Positions 1 through 9,799 are shown, numbered from the stretch's first letter. The stretch is DNA of 36,744 nucleotides from Bacteroidetes bacterium ADurb.Bin139 (GCA_002070565.1 MWDM01000016.1:1-36744), one strand, 5' to 3'. The notes: generated by a model not told the origin, from the letters alone. A program made the numbers and translations.

Positions 1-218
1 CGCTTATCTATGCCACGCAAACGCTCCGCAAGTGCTTTATTATCGCCCGAATATTCCCGGACACATCCGTTTTTACTGTTCCAATGCTTGATTGGTATTG
101 TCAGCGTTGAGGTCGCTCTGTATTCAAATTGGCGGCCTCCCACGATACGCGCCCAAATAGGTGCTTCGTCATCGCGTTGGACTTTTTGTGTCCGCAGTAC
201 AAAATAGATTTTTGCCAT
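1..218 (-). CDS. Tyrosine recombinase (integrase), N-terminal fragment cut by the window edge
   Basis: Reading the minus strand from the ATG at 218-216 gives 72 codons without a stop to the window edge. The protein begins MAKIYFVLRTQKVQ and goes on through PIWARIVGG, a run ending in TIPIKHWNSKNG, and LAERLRGID. This spacing of a short beta-strand start, a PI-x-R-I segment, a tryptophan after a basic stretch and a closing helix fits the Arm DNA-binding domain at the start of Bacteroidota phage-type integrases. Those enzymes cut and rejoin DNA at att sites to move integrative elements or prophages. The catalytic domain would lie left of position 1 and is not visible. A minus-strand TATATTTG box at 257-250 and tandem repeats at 271-296 lie upstream. 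A mobile element probably occupies the DNA to the left. Assignment rests on N-terminal pattern only. Confidence 0.72.
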   Translation of the reverse strand, partial: MAKIYFVLRTQKVQRDDEAPIWARIVGGRQFEYRATSTLTIPIKHWNSKNGCVREYSGDNKALAERLRGIDK

Positions 219-249
219 TGATAAGATATTTTATGGAACAATTACAATA

Positions 250-257
250 CAAATATA
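250..257 (-). promoter_or_regulatory. Predicted -7 box of the integrase promoter
   Basis: The minus strand reads TATATTTG here, an exact match to the Bacteroidota -7 consensus TAnnTTTG, 31 bases upstream of the integrase ATG. No clear TTTG -33 element is present. The place where it should be, around 277-280, lies inside the tandem repeats at 271-296. Confidence 0.5.
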
Positions 258-270
258 ATAAAAATTAACT

Positions 271-296
271 TGTACCATACATTTGTACCATACATT
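271..296. repeat. Perfect 13-bp tandem direct repeat upstream of the integrase
   Basis: TGTACCATACATT occurs twice back to back (271-283 and 284-296) without mismatch. It covers the expected -33 region of the integrase promoter and lies between the integrase and enolase. Such iterated sites near integrase genes may be arm-type binding sites or operators for a regulator. Which of these applies is inference. Confidence 0.8.
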
Positions 297-299
297 ACC

Positions 300-319
300 T
301 AATTTACGCTAATTTATGC
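300..319. repeat. Imperfect 10-bp tandem repeat
   Basis: TAATTTACGC and TAATTTATGC lie back to back with one mismatch, directly after the 13-bp repeats. It may be part of the same protein-binding region, but it is AT-rich and could be chance. Confidence 0.45.
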
Positions 320-395
320 CGAAAATATACGTTAAGAAATATTGCTATATGTACTGATAATCAATGCTTTTTCAGTTAGTACAAATTAAGTAGTT

Positions 396-447
396 CAGTA
401 ACCGGTGGCACCACATCCAGTAACCGTGATAACATCGCGGTTTTTTT
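396..447 (+). terminator. Rho-independent terminator with repeated leader motif, upstream of enolase
   Basis: Positions 422-430 and 434-442 pair as a nine-base stem (one G-U pair) around a three-base loop, followed by a run of seven T at 441-447 on the plus strand. This is a standard intrinsic terminator for transcripts coming from the left. The nonamer CAGTAACCG occurs at 396-404 and again at 418-426 in the left arm, and AACCGGT at 400-406 could pair with ACCGGTT at 450-456. An attenuator-like switch is therefore possible, but I see no convincing leader peptide. The enolase promoter lies downstream, so the terminator probably insulates the operon. Confidence 0.65.
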
Positions 448-470
448 ATACCGGTTCTTTTCCGGATTGA

Positions 471-1805
<1,335 letters not shown>

Positions 1806-1834
1806 CGGAGGCTTTGCCCGACAAGTCCTTCAGG

Positions 1835-2641
1835 ATGAATCATATTGATAACCACACTCACTCGCATCATTCTACAGACAGCAGAATGGATATGGGAAGC
1901 GCGGCCGGGAAGATTCTGCAACGATCTTTTGGCGGAATATGCTTTTCAGACCATTATGACTTTGACGCCCCTGACGGTGTGAGGTTGTTTACTTTTGATG
2001 TACAGCGCCAACAGGAGGAAATTGACAGGCTCAAGGAAAAATTTCCTTCTCTTGTCCTGCTCAAAGGGGTAGAAATTGGAATTCAGCCTGCCAGCCTTGA
2101 CTCGATCAGGGATTTTATGGGCAGACACACCTTTGATACGGTCATTGCCTCAATGCATTTTGTACGGGGTACAGATCCTTTCCACGGAACGTATTACCAG
2201 GGTTACGATTACAAGCAGGCCTACCGTATTTACCTGGAAGATATCTTATACTGCATGGGCGCATATTCCGATTTTGACATACTGGGCCATTTTGATTATG
2301 TGGCGCGGTATGCCCCGTACCGGGAACACGAAGTGTCCATGAAGGTCTTTGGTGATATACTGGATCCCATCTTAAAGATCCTGGCTCAAAATGGAAAAAC
2401 ACTGGAAATCAACACGAAAACGTATCAGAAATTCCAGTATGGAACCCCGACCCTGGATAAAAACGTCATCAGGCGTTTCAGGGAGCTGGGCGGTGAAGCC
2501 GTGAGCCTGGGATCGGACGCCCATGGTGATGAAAGGATCGGGGAACAATTCGGATTTTATACCCGGATACTCCGTCAATGCGGGTTCCGCTACGGGGTTT
2601 ATTACAGGAACAGGAAACCAGAGTATTATAAAATGGATTGA
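1835..2641 (+). CDS. PHP-family phosphatase, histidinol-phosphatase-like
   Basis: A cytoplasmic metal-dependent phosphoesterase of the PHP superfamily. The start MNHIDNHTHSHHS carries the first HxH metal motif. Later ligands appear in CFSDHYDFD, LLKGVEIGIQ, ASMHFV, LGHFDYV, LEINTK and GSDAHGDERIG. This order matches HisK/HisJ-type histidinol-phosphatases, which remove phosphate from L-histidinol phosphate in histidine synthesis. No other his gene is nearby, so the substrate is not proven. I chose the ATG at 1835 (268 residues). A TTG at 1814 would add seven residues but sits only two bases after the GGAGG at 1807-1811. The end overlaps a possible TTG of the next gene. Confidence 0.85.
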   Translation: MNHIDNHTHSHHSTDSRMDMGSAAGKILQRSFGGICFSDHYDFDAPDGVRLFTFDVQRQQEEIDRLKEKFPSLVLLKGVEIGIQPASLDSIRDFMGRHTFDTVIASMHFVRGTDPFHGTYYQGYDYKQAYRIYLEDILYCMGAYSDFDILGHFDYVARYAPYREHEVSMKVFGDILDPILKILAQNGKTLEINTKTYQKFQYGTPTLDKNVIRRFRELGGEAVSLGSDAHGDERIGEQFGFYTRILRQCGFRYGVYYRNRKPEYYKMD

Positions 2642-2643
2642 TC

Positions 2644-4017
2644 ATGAATATTGTCATGAGTATGAGAAAAGGTCTGCTGCCCTTACTGGCTCTTCTCCTG
2701 GCAGCGTGTCAGGGCAAGCCGGCACGCATACCCATTGTCCAGGCAGCCCTTAATGAAACAAATTCCGTATACTACACAAACTTTGCTGCTTATCCTGCCG
2801 TACGTAACAATCTGCCGATAGGCATTTTTGATTCCGGGACGGGGGGGCTGACTGTTATGGAGGCCATTGTTGCCAGCCGCCTGCTGGATGGAGAAAATTT
2901 TATTTATTACGGAGACCAGGCCAATATGCCGTATGGCAATTATCCGGCAGAGGAAAAGACCGGCTTTTTGAGGGAACTCATCATGCAGGATGCCTTTTTC
3001 CTGCTCGGACAGCAGGTGAAAATACTGGTAGTGGCCTGCAATACGGCGACGGCATATGGTCTGGAGGATATTAGAGCGTATCTGCAGGAAAGCGGTTCGG
3101 GGATCAAGGCCATTGGCGTGATAAATGCCGGGGTCAATGCCACCCTGGAAAGGATCAGGCCCGGCGAGAAGGTGGCTGTGGGCGTATTGGCTACGGTAGG
3201 GACCGTGGCTTCGGGCGGGTATGAAAACACGTTCCGGGCCCTTGCCCTTGAGCGGGGATATGGTGACAACATCATGGTAGTAAGCCATGGATCTCTGGGC
3301 TTTGCAGAAGCCGTTGACGGGGAAAGTGATTATGTCTCTGCAGAGGCAACGGAACCCAGGGATGGATACCGGGGACCATCGTTCGACCATCCCCGGTATA
3401 AGATCGAGCGTGATCTGTTACCGGCCTATGATTTTGATTTTTCATCCAACAAAATGCTGTATGAAGGCACGCCCGAAGATCCGGTACGCCTGCAACTGAA
3501 CGACCCCGCCAATTATGCCCGGTATCACCTGTTAAGCCTTTTGGAAAAGCTACGTCAAAGCAGTGATCCAAAACCATTGCGTTACCTTGTCCTGGGATGT
3601 ACCCATTATCCTTACCAGCTGGAAACCTTTACCCTTATGCTGGAGCATTTGCGTCAATACAGACAGGCAGACATGTATCCTTACCGGGATCTGATAGCGC
3701 CGGATGTGGAAATCATAGATCCGGCCCTGGAAACAGCACGCGAGCTTTACTACACCCTGTTGAAGGATAGTCTGCTTACCCACAGGATCGGACAGTCGAA
3801 TGCACAATTTTATTTATCGGTTCCACGAAAGGATCCGGAAAACCCACAAAGGATTGACTCATCCGGGCGTTTTACCTATGAATACAAATACGGCCGAATG
3901 CCCGGCCTGTTTGAAAAAGATATTGAAATCGTGCCTTTTTCTTCAGACAATATTGACAGTCTGACCATTGAGCGCTTACGGTCACTGCGGTATACCTGGC
4001 CGCTGCTTCCTTTCTGA
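2644..4017 (+). CDS. Lipoprotein glutamate racemase homologue (MurI-like, enlarged)
   Basis: The core is an Asp/Glu racemase of the MurI family: IGIFDSGTGGLTV, YYGDQANMPYG, VVACNTATA with catalytic cysteine near residue 132, and LGCTHYP with the second catalytic cysteine near residue 319. Two features are odd. The N-terminus is a lipoprotein signal (MRKGLLPLLALLLAAC, lipobox LAAC, cysteine about residue 22), whereas classical MurI is cytoplasmic. The protein has about 457 residues against roughly 260-290 for MurI, with an added stretch of about 75 residues between the two cysteines and a longer tail. Both active cysteines survive, so racemase activity outside the cytoplasm is plausible but unproven. 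The start could be ATG 2644, 2656 or 2662, or TTG 2638. It follows the PHP gene directly and converges on asd with one base between stop codons. Confidence 0.85.
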   Translation: MNIVMSMRKGLLPLLALLLAACQGKPARIPIVQAALNETNSVYYTNFAAYPAVRNNLPIGIFDSGTGGLTVMEAIVASRLLDGENFIYYGDQANMPYGNYPAEEKTGFLRELIMQDAFFLLGQQVKILVVACNTATAYGLEDIRAYLQESGSGIKAIGVINAGVNATLERIRPGEKVAVGVLATVGTVASGGYENTFRALALERGYGDNIMVVSHGSLGFAEAVDGESDYVSAEATEPRDGYRGPSFDHPRYKIERDLLPAYDFDFSSNKMLYEGTPEDPVRLQLNDPANYARYHLLSLLEKLRQSSDPKPLRYLVLGCTHYPYQLETFTLMLEHLRQYRQADMYPYRDLIAPDVEIIDPALETARELYYTLLKDSLLTHRIGQSNAQFYLSVPRKDPENPQRIDSSGRFTYEYKYGRMPGLFEKDIEIVPFSSDNIDSLTIERLRSLRYTWPLLPF

Positions 4018-4018
4018 T

Positions 4019-5032
4019 TCAGCATTGCAAGAGCAGTTCGCCAATCTGTATGGCGTTCAGGGCAGCCCCTTTGCGCAGGTTATCTGCAACAATCCACAGG
4101 TCCAGGGTATTTTCCTGGGAGGGATCCCTCCGCACACGGGCCACATATACAGAATCGGTCCCTTCTGCTTCCCGTGGCACGGCATATCCCTGGCCATATG
4201 ATAGATCATTGAACAAAAGACCGGGAAAGTTTTTGATCAGCGAACACACTTCTTCCATATCAAATGATCTGGCCAGGCGAACATTGACTGCAACACAATG
4301 ACCCGCTATGACCGGGACGCGCACACAGGTAGCAGAAATCCCGATTTGCACATCGGCCAGTATCTTTTGGGTTTCTTCGCGCATTTTTATTTCTTCTTCT
4401 GTATATCCGCCAGGTGTCAGAGCACCGATATACGGGATCACGTTCAGGTCTATGGGGCAGGGGTAAACGCTCCCTTCAGGGGGCATCTGCTTTCCTTCCG
4501 CCCAGGCCCTTCTTTCTGCCAGGACCTGCTCCAGCCCTTTCCTGCCCGAGCCGCTCACCGCCTGGTAGGTACAGACCACGATCCTTTGCACCCGGTACTT
4601 GAAGTGCAGGGGTGCCAGCGCCATGACCATCTGAATGGTAGAACAATTGGGATTGGCCACCAGCCGGTCATCGGGGCCAATCAAACCGCCGTTGACCTGG
4701 GGAACCACCAGCTTCACATTACCGGACATCCTCCAGCACGAGGAATTATCTACCACCTTCCATCCGGCTTTTACAAAAAGCGGAGCCCAGATTCCCGAAA
4801 CGTCTTTCCCTGCAGAAAAGAAGGCAATCCCCGGTTCTTCTTTCAGTGCTGCCCTCAGGCTGGTCACTCCAATTTCCCTACCCCGGAACGTAATCATCCT
4901 TCCCGCCTGGCGTTCGGATGCCACCGCAACCAGGTGATCTGCCGGGAAATTCCTTTCTTCCAGTATTTTGATCATGGTTCTGCCTACCAGTCCCGTCGCA
5001 CCTGCAACCATTACATTGCCGCTCATACGCAT
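4019..5032 (-). CDS. asd: Aspartate-semialdehyde dehydrogenase
   Basis: Reduces aspartyl phosphate to aspartate semialdehyde with NADPH, the branch point to lysine/diaminopimelate and to homoserine. The protein has 337 residues, normal for the family. The nucleotide-binding loop VAGATGLVG is at residues 9-17, the active-site cysteine is in ANPNCSTIQ (about residue 130), and the general-base histidine is in VPVIAGHC (about residue 245). It is the last gene of the metY-metX-thrA-asd operon. An internal ATG at 5026 would form an ATGA overlap with the thrA stop and is an equally good start; using 5032 the overlap is 10 bases. Placing asd directly after thrA lets the kinase, the semialdehyde step and the homoserine step be made together. 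Confidence 0.97.
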   Translation of the reverse strand: MRMSGNVMVAGATGLVGRTMIKILEERNFPADHLVAVASERQAGRMITFRGREIGVTSLRAALKEEPGIAFFSAGKDVSGIWAPLFVKAGWKVVDNSSCWRMSGNVKLVVPQVNGGLIGPDDRLVANPNCSTIQMVMALAPLHFKYRVQRIVVCTYQAVSGSGRKGLEQVLAERRAWAEGKQMPPEGSVYPCPIDLNVIPYIGALTPGGYTEEEIKMREETQKILADVQIGISATCVRVPVIAGHCVAVNVRLARSFDMEEVCSLIKNFPGLLFNDLSYGQGYAVPREAEGTDSVYVARVRRDPSQENTLDLWIVADNLRKGAALNAIQIGELLLQC

Positions 5033-7422
5033 TGGAAAATGTCGTTAATCAATCCGGCAGCAGTCTGCCGGGCTCCGGCTCCGGCCCCTTCCACCCGCAA
5101 CCCGTTGGGATATAGCCGGCTGTACAGAATAACCGACACATCAGACCCGCGGAGCCCTGAAAAGGGATGTTCCCGGGGCACCACTTCCAGTCCTGCCTTA
5201 ACGCCCCGCTTGTCTATGGTGGAAACGTATCGCAGGGTCCCTTCCCTGTGCAGGCTTTCCCGGTATAGTGCCCTGAAATGTTCTTCATCGGGCCACTGCG
5301 CCGGAAGAAAGGACGCGGTCTCCACCTGGTTTTCCTCTAGTTCCATTCCGCATTCGCGCGCAAGGATCAGAGTTTTTCGCACCACATCCTTTCCGGAAAG
5401 GTCAGTCATGGGATCGGGCTCGGCATAACCAAGGCGGGTGGCTTCATCTACGATCTGCCGGAATGGAGTCTGGCTGTCATAGCGGCTGAAAACATAATTC
5501 AGGGTTCCCGAAAGGCAGGCCTCTATCCGCTCAGGCGTGTCCCCGACGAGGCGCATCTGCCGGATCAGGCAAATCACCGGGAGTGCTGCGCCAACGTTGG
5601 TTTCATAGAGGAAAGGAACATGTTGTCTGACCGCCTGGCTGCGCAGTTTGCGGTAATAATCCATCCTCAGGGTGTTTGCGATCTTATTACAGGCCACCAC
5701 GGCAATTTTTGCCCTCATCATGTCTTCATAGCGCAGGGCAATGAAATGATCAGCTGTACAGTCTGCAAAAACACAGTTCCTAAGATTCATTTCTATGAGT
5801 TTGTCAATAAAGGTTCCGTTCCGGTACAGTTCCCCGTTGCAGTCCAGGGCCTGCCTGATCTGGTCCGGTTCCAGCCCTTCTTTTTTTATGATCATTCTTT
5901 TGCTGTTGCAGATCCCGCAGATTTCCACCCGTACACCTTCCTGCACTGCCCATGTTTCCTGCTGGCTGAAGATCATGGCCGTCAGACTTTTCCCCACATT
6001 GCCCCAACCGGCAATAAAAAGGTTGATGCGCCGTTCGGCAGATCCGAAAAACTCCTGGTGTACCGCCCGGATGGCTTCTGGGGCATCGGAGGTACAGACT
6101 ACGGCTGAAACGTTTTTTTCAGAGGATCCCTGGGCTATGGCCCGGATGGTGATGTTACGGCGTCCTATGGCCTCGAACATGCGGCCGCTTGCCCCGGATT
6201 GGTTTTTCATGTCATCCCCTATAAGACTGATGATGGAATAACCGCATTCCACTTTTAAAGGTTCCACCTTTTGCAGCGAAATTTCGTAAGCAAACGTTTC
6301 ATCGGCAAATTTTTTGGCTTTCTGCGCATCGGCCTGGTCAATGGCCACCAGCATGGTGTGTACAGAAGATGCCTGGGTTATGAGAATGATGTTGATCTGC
6401 TGCTGTGCCAGCGCATTGAAAAGCCGGCTTGAATAGCCCGGGATGCCTACCATCCCGCTTCCTTCCATGGATAGCAGGGCTATGTTGTCACTGCCGGAAA
6501 TGCCCCTGATCTTTTCTTTGCCTTCTGGCGGATCCTGCTCTATGAGTGTTCCGGGGCCTTCGGGATCAAAGGTGTTTTTGACCATGATGGGAATGTTTTC
6601 CGAGACTACCGGCTGTATGGTGGGAGGGTACACCACCCGTGCCCCGAAATGCGAGATTTCCAGGGCTTCTTTGTAGGATATGTTCTCAATGGTGCGGGCC
6701 TGGGGAACGATCCGGGGATCTGCCGTCATCATCCCGTTCACATCGGTCCAGATCCATAGCATGCGGGCTTTTGCCGCCACAGCCAGCAACGAGGCCGTAT
6801 AATCTGATCCACCCCTTCCCAGGGTGGTGGTCCTGCCCTGGTCATCCGAGGCAATGAAACCGGGAACTATGATGATTTTTGAAAGGTTATTGTGCAACAG
6901 TTCATGCACATTACGCTGTGTTACGGCGATGTTGACCACAGGCTGTGAAGAGGAAGAATTGGTCCGGATGATTTCACGGGCGTCTGCCCAGCAGCAACTC
7001 AGACCCCTAGATGTGCATATTGCTTCCAGGATCCTGGTGGAAAACAACTCCCCAAAACCGGCAATAAGATCGCAAGTGGCGGGGCTGATTTCCCCTATCA
7101 TGAAAACCCCCCGGCATATGTCCCGTAGCTTTTCAAACAACAGGGACAATACACCGCCGGCACCCGCTCCGGTTTTCGGGGGGTGCAGTTCGTTCACAAC
7201 GTCCAGGTGCCGCGCTTCCAGATCATCTATCAATGTCCTGTATCCGGCGTCTTTGTTACCGGCCATGATTCCGGTTTGTATCAGTGTGTCGGTTACACCG
7301 CTCAGGGCCGAGGCAACCACAATGGTTTTATCCCGGGCAGAAGCTGTGTGGATAATTTCCATAACCTGATTTATGGCAGAGGCATTGGCCAGTGAGCTGC
7401 CCCCGAATTTAAGAACTTGCAT
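5023..7422 (-). CDS. thrA: Bifunctional aspartokinase / homoserine dehydrogenase
   Basis: Catalyses the first and third steps of the aspartate pathway: phosphorylation of aspartate and reduction of aspartate semialdehyde to homoserine. The 799 residues follow the ThrA order. The kinase domain begins with KFGGSSL (residues 5-11) and contains GRGGSDYTA. The central ACT regulatory part includes VGIPGYSSRLF and a second ACT unit near ISLIGDDM. The homoserine dehydrogenase starts at about residue 464 with INLFIAGWGNVGKSL and includes LSGTLNYVF and EPDPMTDLSGKDVVRK. The ACT domains suggest end-product feedback, usually by threonine. The start is fixed by KFGGSS, so its first 52 bases overlap the end of metX. 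No thrB or thrC is in the window; the neighbours point to methionine synthesis. Confidence 0.97.
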   Translation of the reverse strand: MQVLKFGGSSLANASAINQVMEIIHTASARDKTIVVASALSGVTDTLIQTGIMAGNKDAGYRTLIDDLEARHLDVVNELHPPKTGAGAGGVLSLLFEKLRDICRGVFMIGEISPATCDLIAGFGELFSTRILEAICTSRGLSCCWADAREIIRTNSSSSQPVVNIAVTQRNVHELLHNNLSKIIIVPGFIASDDQGRTTTLGRGGSDYTASLLAVAAKARMLWIWTDVNGMMTADPRIVPQARTIENISYKEALEISHFGARVVYPPTIQPVVSENIPIMVKNTFDPEGPGTLIEQDPPEGKEKIRGISGSDNIALLSMEGSGMVGIPGYSSRLFNALAQQQINIILITQASSVHTMLVAIDQADAQKAKKFADETFAYEISLQKVEPLKVECGYSIISLIGDDMKNQSGASGRMFEAIGRRNITIRAIAQGSSEKNVSAVVCTSDAPEAIRAVHQEFFGSAERRINLFIAGWGNVGKSLTAMIFSQQETWAVQEGVRVEICGICNSKRMIIKKEGLEPDQIRQALDCNGELYRNGTFIDKLIEMNLRNCVFADCTADHFIALRYEDMMRAKIAVVACNKIANTLRMDYYRKLRSQAVRQHVPFLYETNVGAALPVICLIRQMRLVGDTPERIEACLSGTLNYVFSRYDSQTPFRQIVDEATRLGYAEPDPMTDLSGKDVVRKTLILARECGMELEENQVETASFLPAQWPDEEHFRALYRESLHREGTLRYVSTIDKRGVKAGLEVVPREHPFSGLRGSDVSVILYSRLYPNGLRVEGAGAGARQTAAGLINDIFQCV

Positions 7423-8387
7423 AAAATTGATGTTATTTGTTCGTGTTCAAGTAAAAATCCGTCGTGTCCAAAATCAGAGGATATAACTTCTTTTGTTGCG
7501 CCGGGTATATGTTCTGCCAGGTACTCAATTTCTGACAGGGGAAAAAGCATGTCGCTGTCTATCCCTATACAAAGGGTGTGCGCTTTGATAACCGACAAGG
7601 CTTTGGCTGTTCCGCCGCGGTTACGCCCCACATTGTGCGAATCCAGGCTAAGGGTAAGGGTGTAGTAACTGTACGGGCTGAACCGGTCTGTCAGCTTCTT
7701 TCCCTGGTATTGCTGGTAAGAACAGGCTTTGCAGGCTATCAGCACATCATCCTGCTGTTCAGACTGGGTTTTACAGTAGCCGGCATACGACCTGTAAGAA
7801 AGCAGGGCAATGGATCGTGCGGCAGCCAGTCCCCGCCGGCCTGCCATGGGTTCTTCCCCGCGACCGAAAGTTGTATCTGCAAAGAGAGCCATTCTCTGGG
7901 ATTCGTTTAAAGCCGTTGCCCAGGGACTGATGCGGGCACTGCAGGCTATCAGGCACAGGTTGCCTGCCAGGCCGGGACTGTCTATGGCCCATTCCAGGGC
8001 CTGAAAACCCCCGCTGGAACCGCCTATGAGCAGGTCAATGTGCTCTATATCCAGATGCAGGCGAAGCAACTGGTGTGCCTTCACCATATCCCGGATGGTG
8101 ATCAGGGGGAAATCAGTAGCATGTGGTTGGGTGGAACCGTAACAGGATCCCAGGACATTGGCGCAGATGATATACTCCCGCCCGGGATCCAGGAATTTTC
8201 CCGCTCCAACCAGGTCGGGCCACCAGTCAAGCGGGTTTGAACTGGCTGTCAGGGCGTGGCAAATCCATACCACCTTTCTGCCGGTCAGAGGACCACGGCT
8301 GCAATGGTACCGGATGCGGATCCCGGGCAGGATGGATCCGTTTTCCAGCAGAAACGGCTCATGGTATATATAAGTGTTCTCTATCAT
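7371..8387 (-). CDS. metX: Homoserine O-acetyltransferase
   Basis: Acylates homoserine, normally with acetyl-CoA, to activate it for sulfhydrylation. The alpha/beta-hydrolase fold shows an early CHALTASS segment, the nucleophile elbow GGSSGGFQALEW with the serine at about residue 124, the aspartate in GIDSDMLFP and the histidine in FGHDGFLLE. At 338 residues it is slightly short but complete. The elbow reads GGSSGG where most relatives read GGSMGG. Its ATG shares one base with the metY stop codon (TAATG at 8389-8385), implying translational coupling. Its 3' end overlaps thrA by 52 bases in another frame. Acetyl rather than succinyl as donor is inferred from family resemblance and the MetY partner. 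Confidence 0.95.
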   Translation of the reverse strand: MIENTYIYHEPFLLENGSILPGIRIRYHCSRGPLTGRKVVWICHALTASSNPLDWWPDLVGAGKFLDPGREYIICANVLGSCYGSTQPHATDFPLITIRDMVKAHQLLRLHLDIEHIDLLIGGSSGGFQALEWAIDSPGLAGNLCLIACSARISPWATALNESQRMALFADTTFGRGEEPMAGRRGLAAARSIALLSYRSYAGYCKTQSEQQDDVLIACKACSYQQYQGKKLTDRFSPYSYYTLTLSLDSHNVGRNRGGTAKALSVIKAHTLCIGIDSDMLFPLSEIEYLAEHIPGATKEVISSDFGHDGFLLEHEQITSILCKFLNSGAAHWPMPLP

Positions 8388-9670
8388 TATTTACAGGAAA
8401 TAAGGGCTTGCTGCAAGTCACCTTTAAGGTCGTCTATGTGCTCAATACCAACAGACAGGCGTAAAGTGCCCGGACTAATGCCGGCTGCTTTCAAGGCATC
8501 CTCCGACATTTGCCCGTGCGTTGTGGAAGCGGGGTGGGTGATCAGGGTTTTGTTGTCTCCCACATTGGTAAGGAAGGTTATCAGTTGCAGCCGGTCCACA
8601 AACGTTGCGGTAGCGGAACGGTCTGCCCTGAGGGTGAAACTCAAGACGGCTCCGGCTCCGCACGGGAAATATTTCTTCACATTGTGGTAAGAAGGATGGG
8701 TTTTCAATCCCGGGTAGCATACTCTTTCAACTTGTTTTTGTGAGCCCAGCCAGAGGGCCAGCTCCCGTGCATTGTCCATGGCCCGCTGCATGCGCAGTGA
8801 CAGGGTTTCTATTCCCTGAAGGATGAGAAACGCGTTAAAAGGAGAAAGGCAGCAACCCCAGTCGCGAAGGCCAAGAGCCCTTGCCCTGCTGCAAAACGCC
8901 TTATTCCCAAAAGATGCATGAAAGTTCAAATCGTGGTAGGAGGGGCAGTTTTCGGTGAATTGTGGAAAACGGGGGTTATCCCAGCTAAAGGTCCCCGCCT
9001 CGGCAAGGATCCCCGCAATACTGTTGCCATGGCCCCCAATCCATTTAGTGGCAGAATGCGTAATAATGGCCGCTCCGTGCTCTGCCGGACGAAAAAGGTA
9101 CCCGCCACCTCCGAATGTGTTGTCCACCACAAGTGGGATCCGATTCTTGTGACATATTTCGGCAAGAGAGTCAAAATCAGGAACATGATAATCTGAATTG
9201 GCGATTGTTTCCACAAACACCCCTTTTGTTCGACTATCAATAAGGGGCGCCAAGTCTGCAGTTTCTTTCCCTGGAGCAAAACGGAACGATATGCCGAAAT
9301 CATGGAAACGGTCCCGAAAAAGGGTATAGGTGCCTCCATACAGAGAGGGGAAAGTCACCATATTATCTCCCGGCAAGGCAAGGTTGGAAATCGTGAGAAA
9401 AAGAGCGGCCTGGCCGGAAGAAACGGCTAAAGCCGCCGAACAGCCTTCCAGGGCGGCCAGGCGCTCCTCAAGTACACTGACCGTGGGATTTGACAGGCGG
9501 GAATAGATAAATCCTTCTTCCTGCAACTGAAACAGACGCCCAGCGTGGTCCATGTCCCTGAACCGGAAGGAAGCTGTCTGGTAAAGAGGTGTGGCGCAGG
9601 AGCCTGTAGCCGGGTCTGCTTTATGCCCGGCATGAACCTGTAAGGTATCAAAATGCTTGTATACAGACAT
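8387..9670 (-). CDS. metY: O-acetylhomoserine sulfhydrylase (Cys/Met metabolism PLP enzyme)
   Basis: Converts O-acetylhomoserine and sulfide to homocysteine. The 427 residues are typical of the family. The start FDTLQVHAGHKADPATG, the substrate loop YSRLSNPTVSVLEERLAALE, the PLP-contact VDNTFGGGGYLFRP and the Schiff-base lysine in HSATKWIGGHG (about residue 209) are all visible. I set the start at ATG 9670 because the family begins there. An upstream in-frame ATG at 9802 adds 44 residues without family character and would run through the promoter. It is the first gene of the metY-metX-thrA-asd operon. I looked for a SAM riboswitch in the roughly 120-base leader and did not find one. Confidence 0.96.
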   Translation of the reverse strand: MSVYKHFDTLQVHAGHKADPATGSCATPLYQTASFRFRDMDHAGRLFQLQEEGFIYSRLSNPTVSVLEERLAALEGCSAALAVSSGQAALFLTISNLALPGDNMVTFPSLYGGTYTLFRDRFHDFGISFRFAPGKETADLAPLIDSRTKGVFVETIANSDYHVPDFDSLAEICHKNRIPLVVDNTFGGGGYLFRPAEHGAAIITHSATKWIGGHGNSIAGILAEAGTFSWDNPRFPQFTENCPSYHDLNFHASFGNKAFCSRARALGLRDWGCCLSPFNAFLILQGIETLSLRMQRAMDNARELALWLGSQKQVERVCYPGLKTHPSYHNVKKYFPCGAGAVLSFTLRADRSATATFVDRLQLITFLTNVGDNKTLITHPASTTHGQMSEDALKAAGISPGTLRLSVGIEHIDDLKGDLQQALISCK

Positions 9671-9799
9671 GACGAAGGTATTATTTGGTGTTAAAAAAGA
9701 TGGAAAATAGTGGGATAATGGGGAAAATCCGGCAGAAAGGCATCTTAACGATGCATTCGCATTATCATAGAGAGTATGTGAAATAGATGATTCACATGA

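Noticed and set aside
10..207. Plus-strand open frame of 65 codons at the left edge
   Set aside because: It is the antisense of the integrase start, which has a recognisable domain pattern and its own promoter box.
396..426. Fragment of a tRNA gene as attachment site
   Set aside because: The GGTGGCACCAC stretch has no accompanying T-arm or anticodon arm, so a tRNA 3' end is not supported.
4298..5428. Plus-strand open frame of 376 codons opposite asd and thrA
   Set aside because: It lies antisense to two genes with full catalytic motifs and has a composition typical of shadow frames.
9671..9799. Possible SAM riboswitch ahead of metY
   Set aside because: I could not find the conserved SAM-I or SAM-II core sequences in the leader; only a promoter box is supported.
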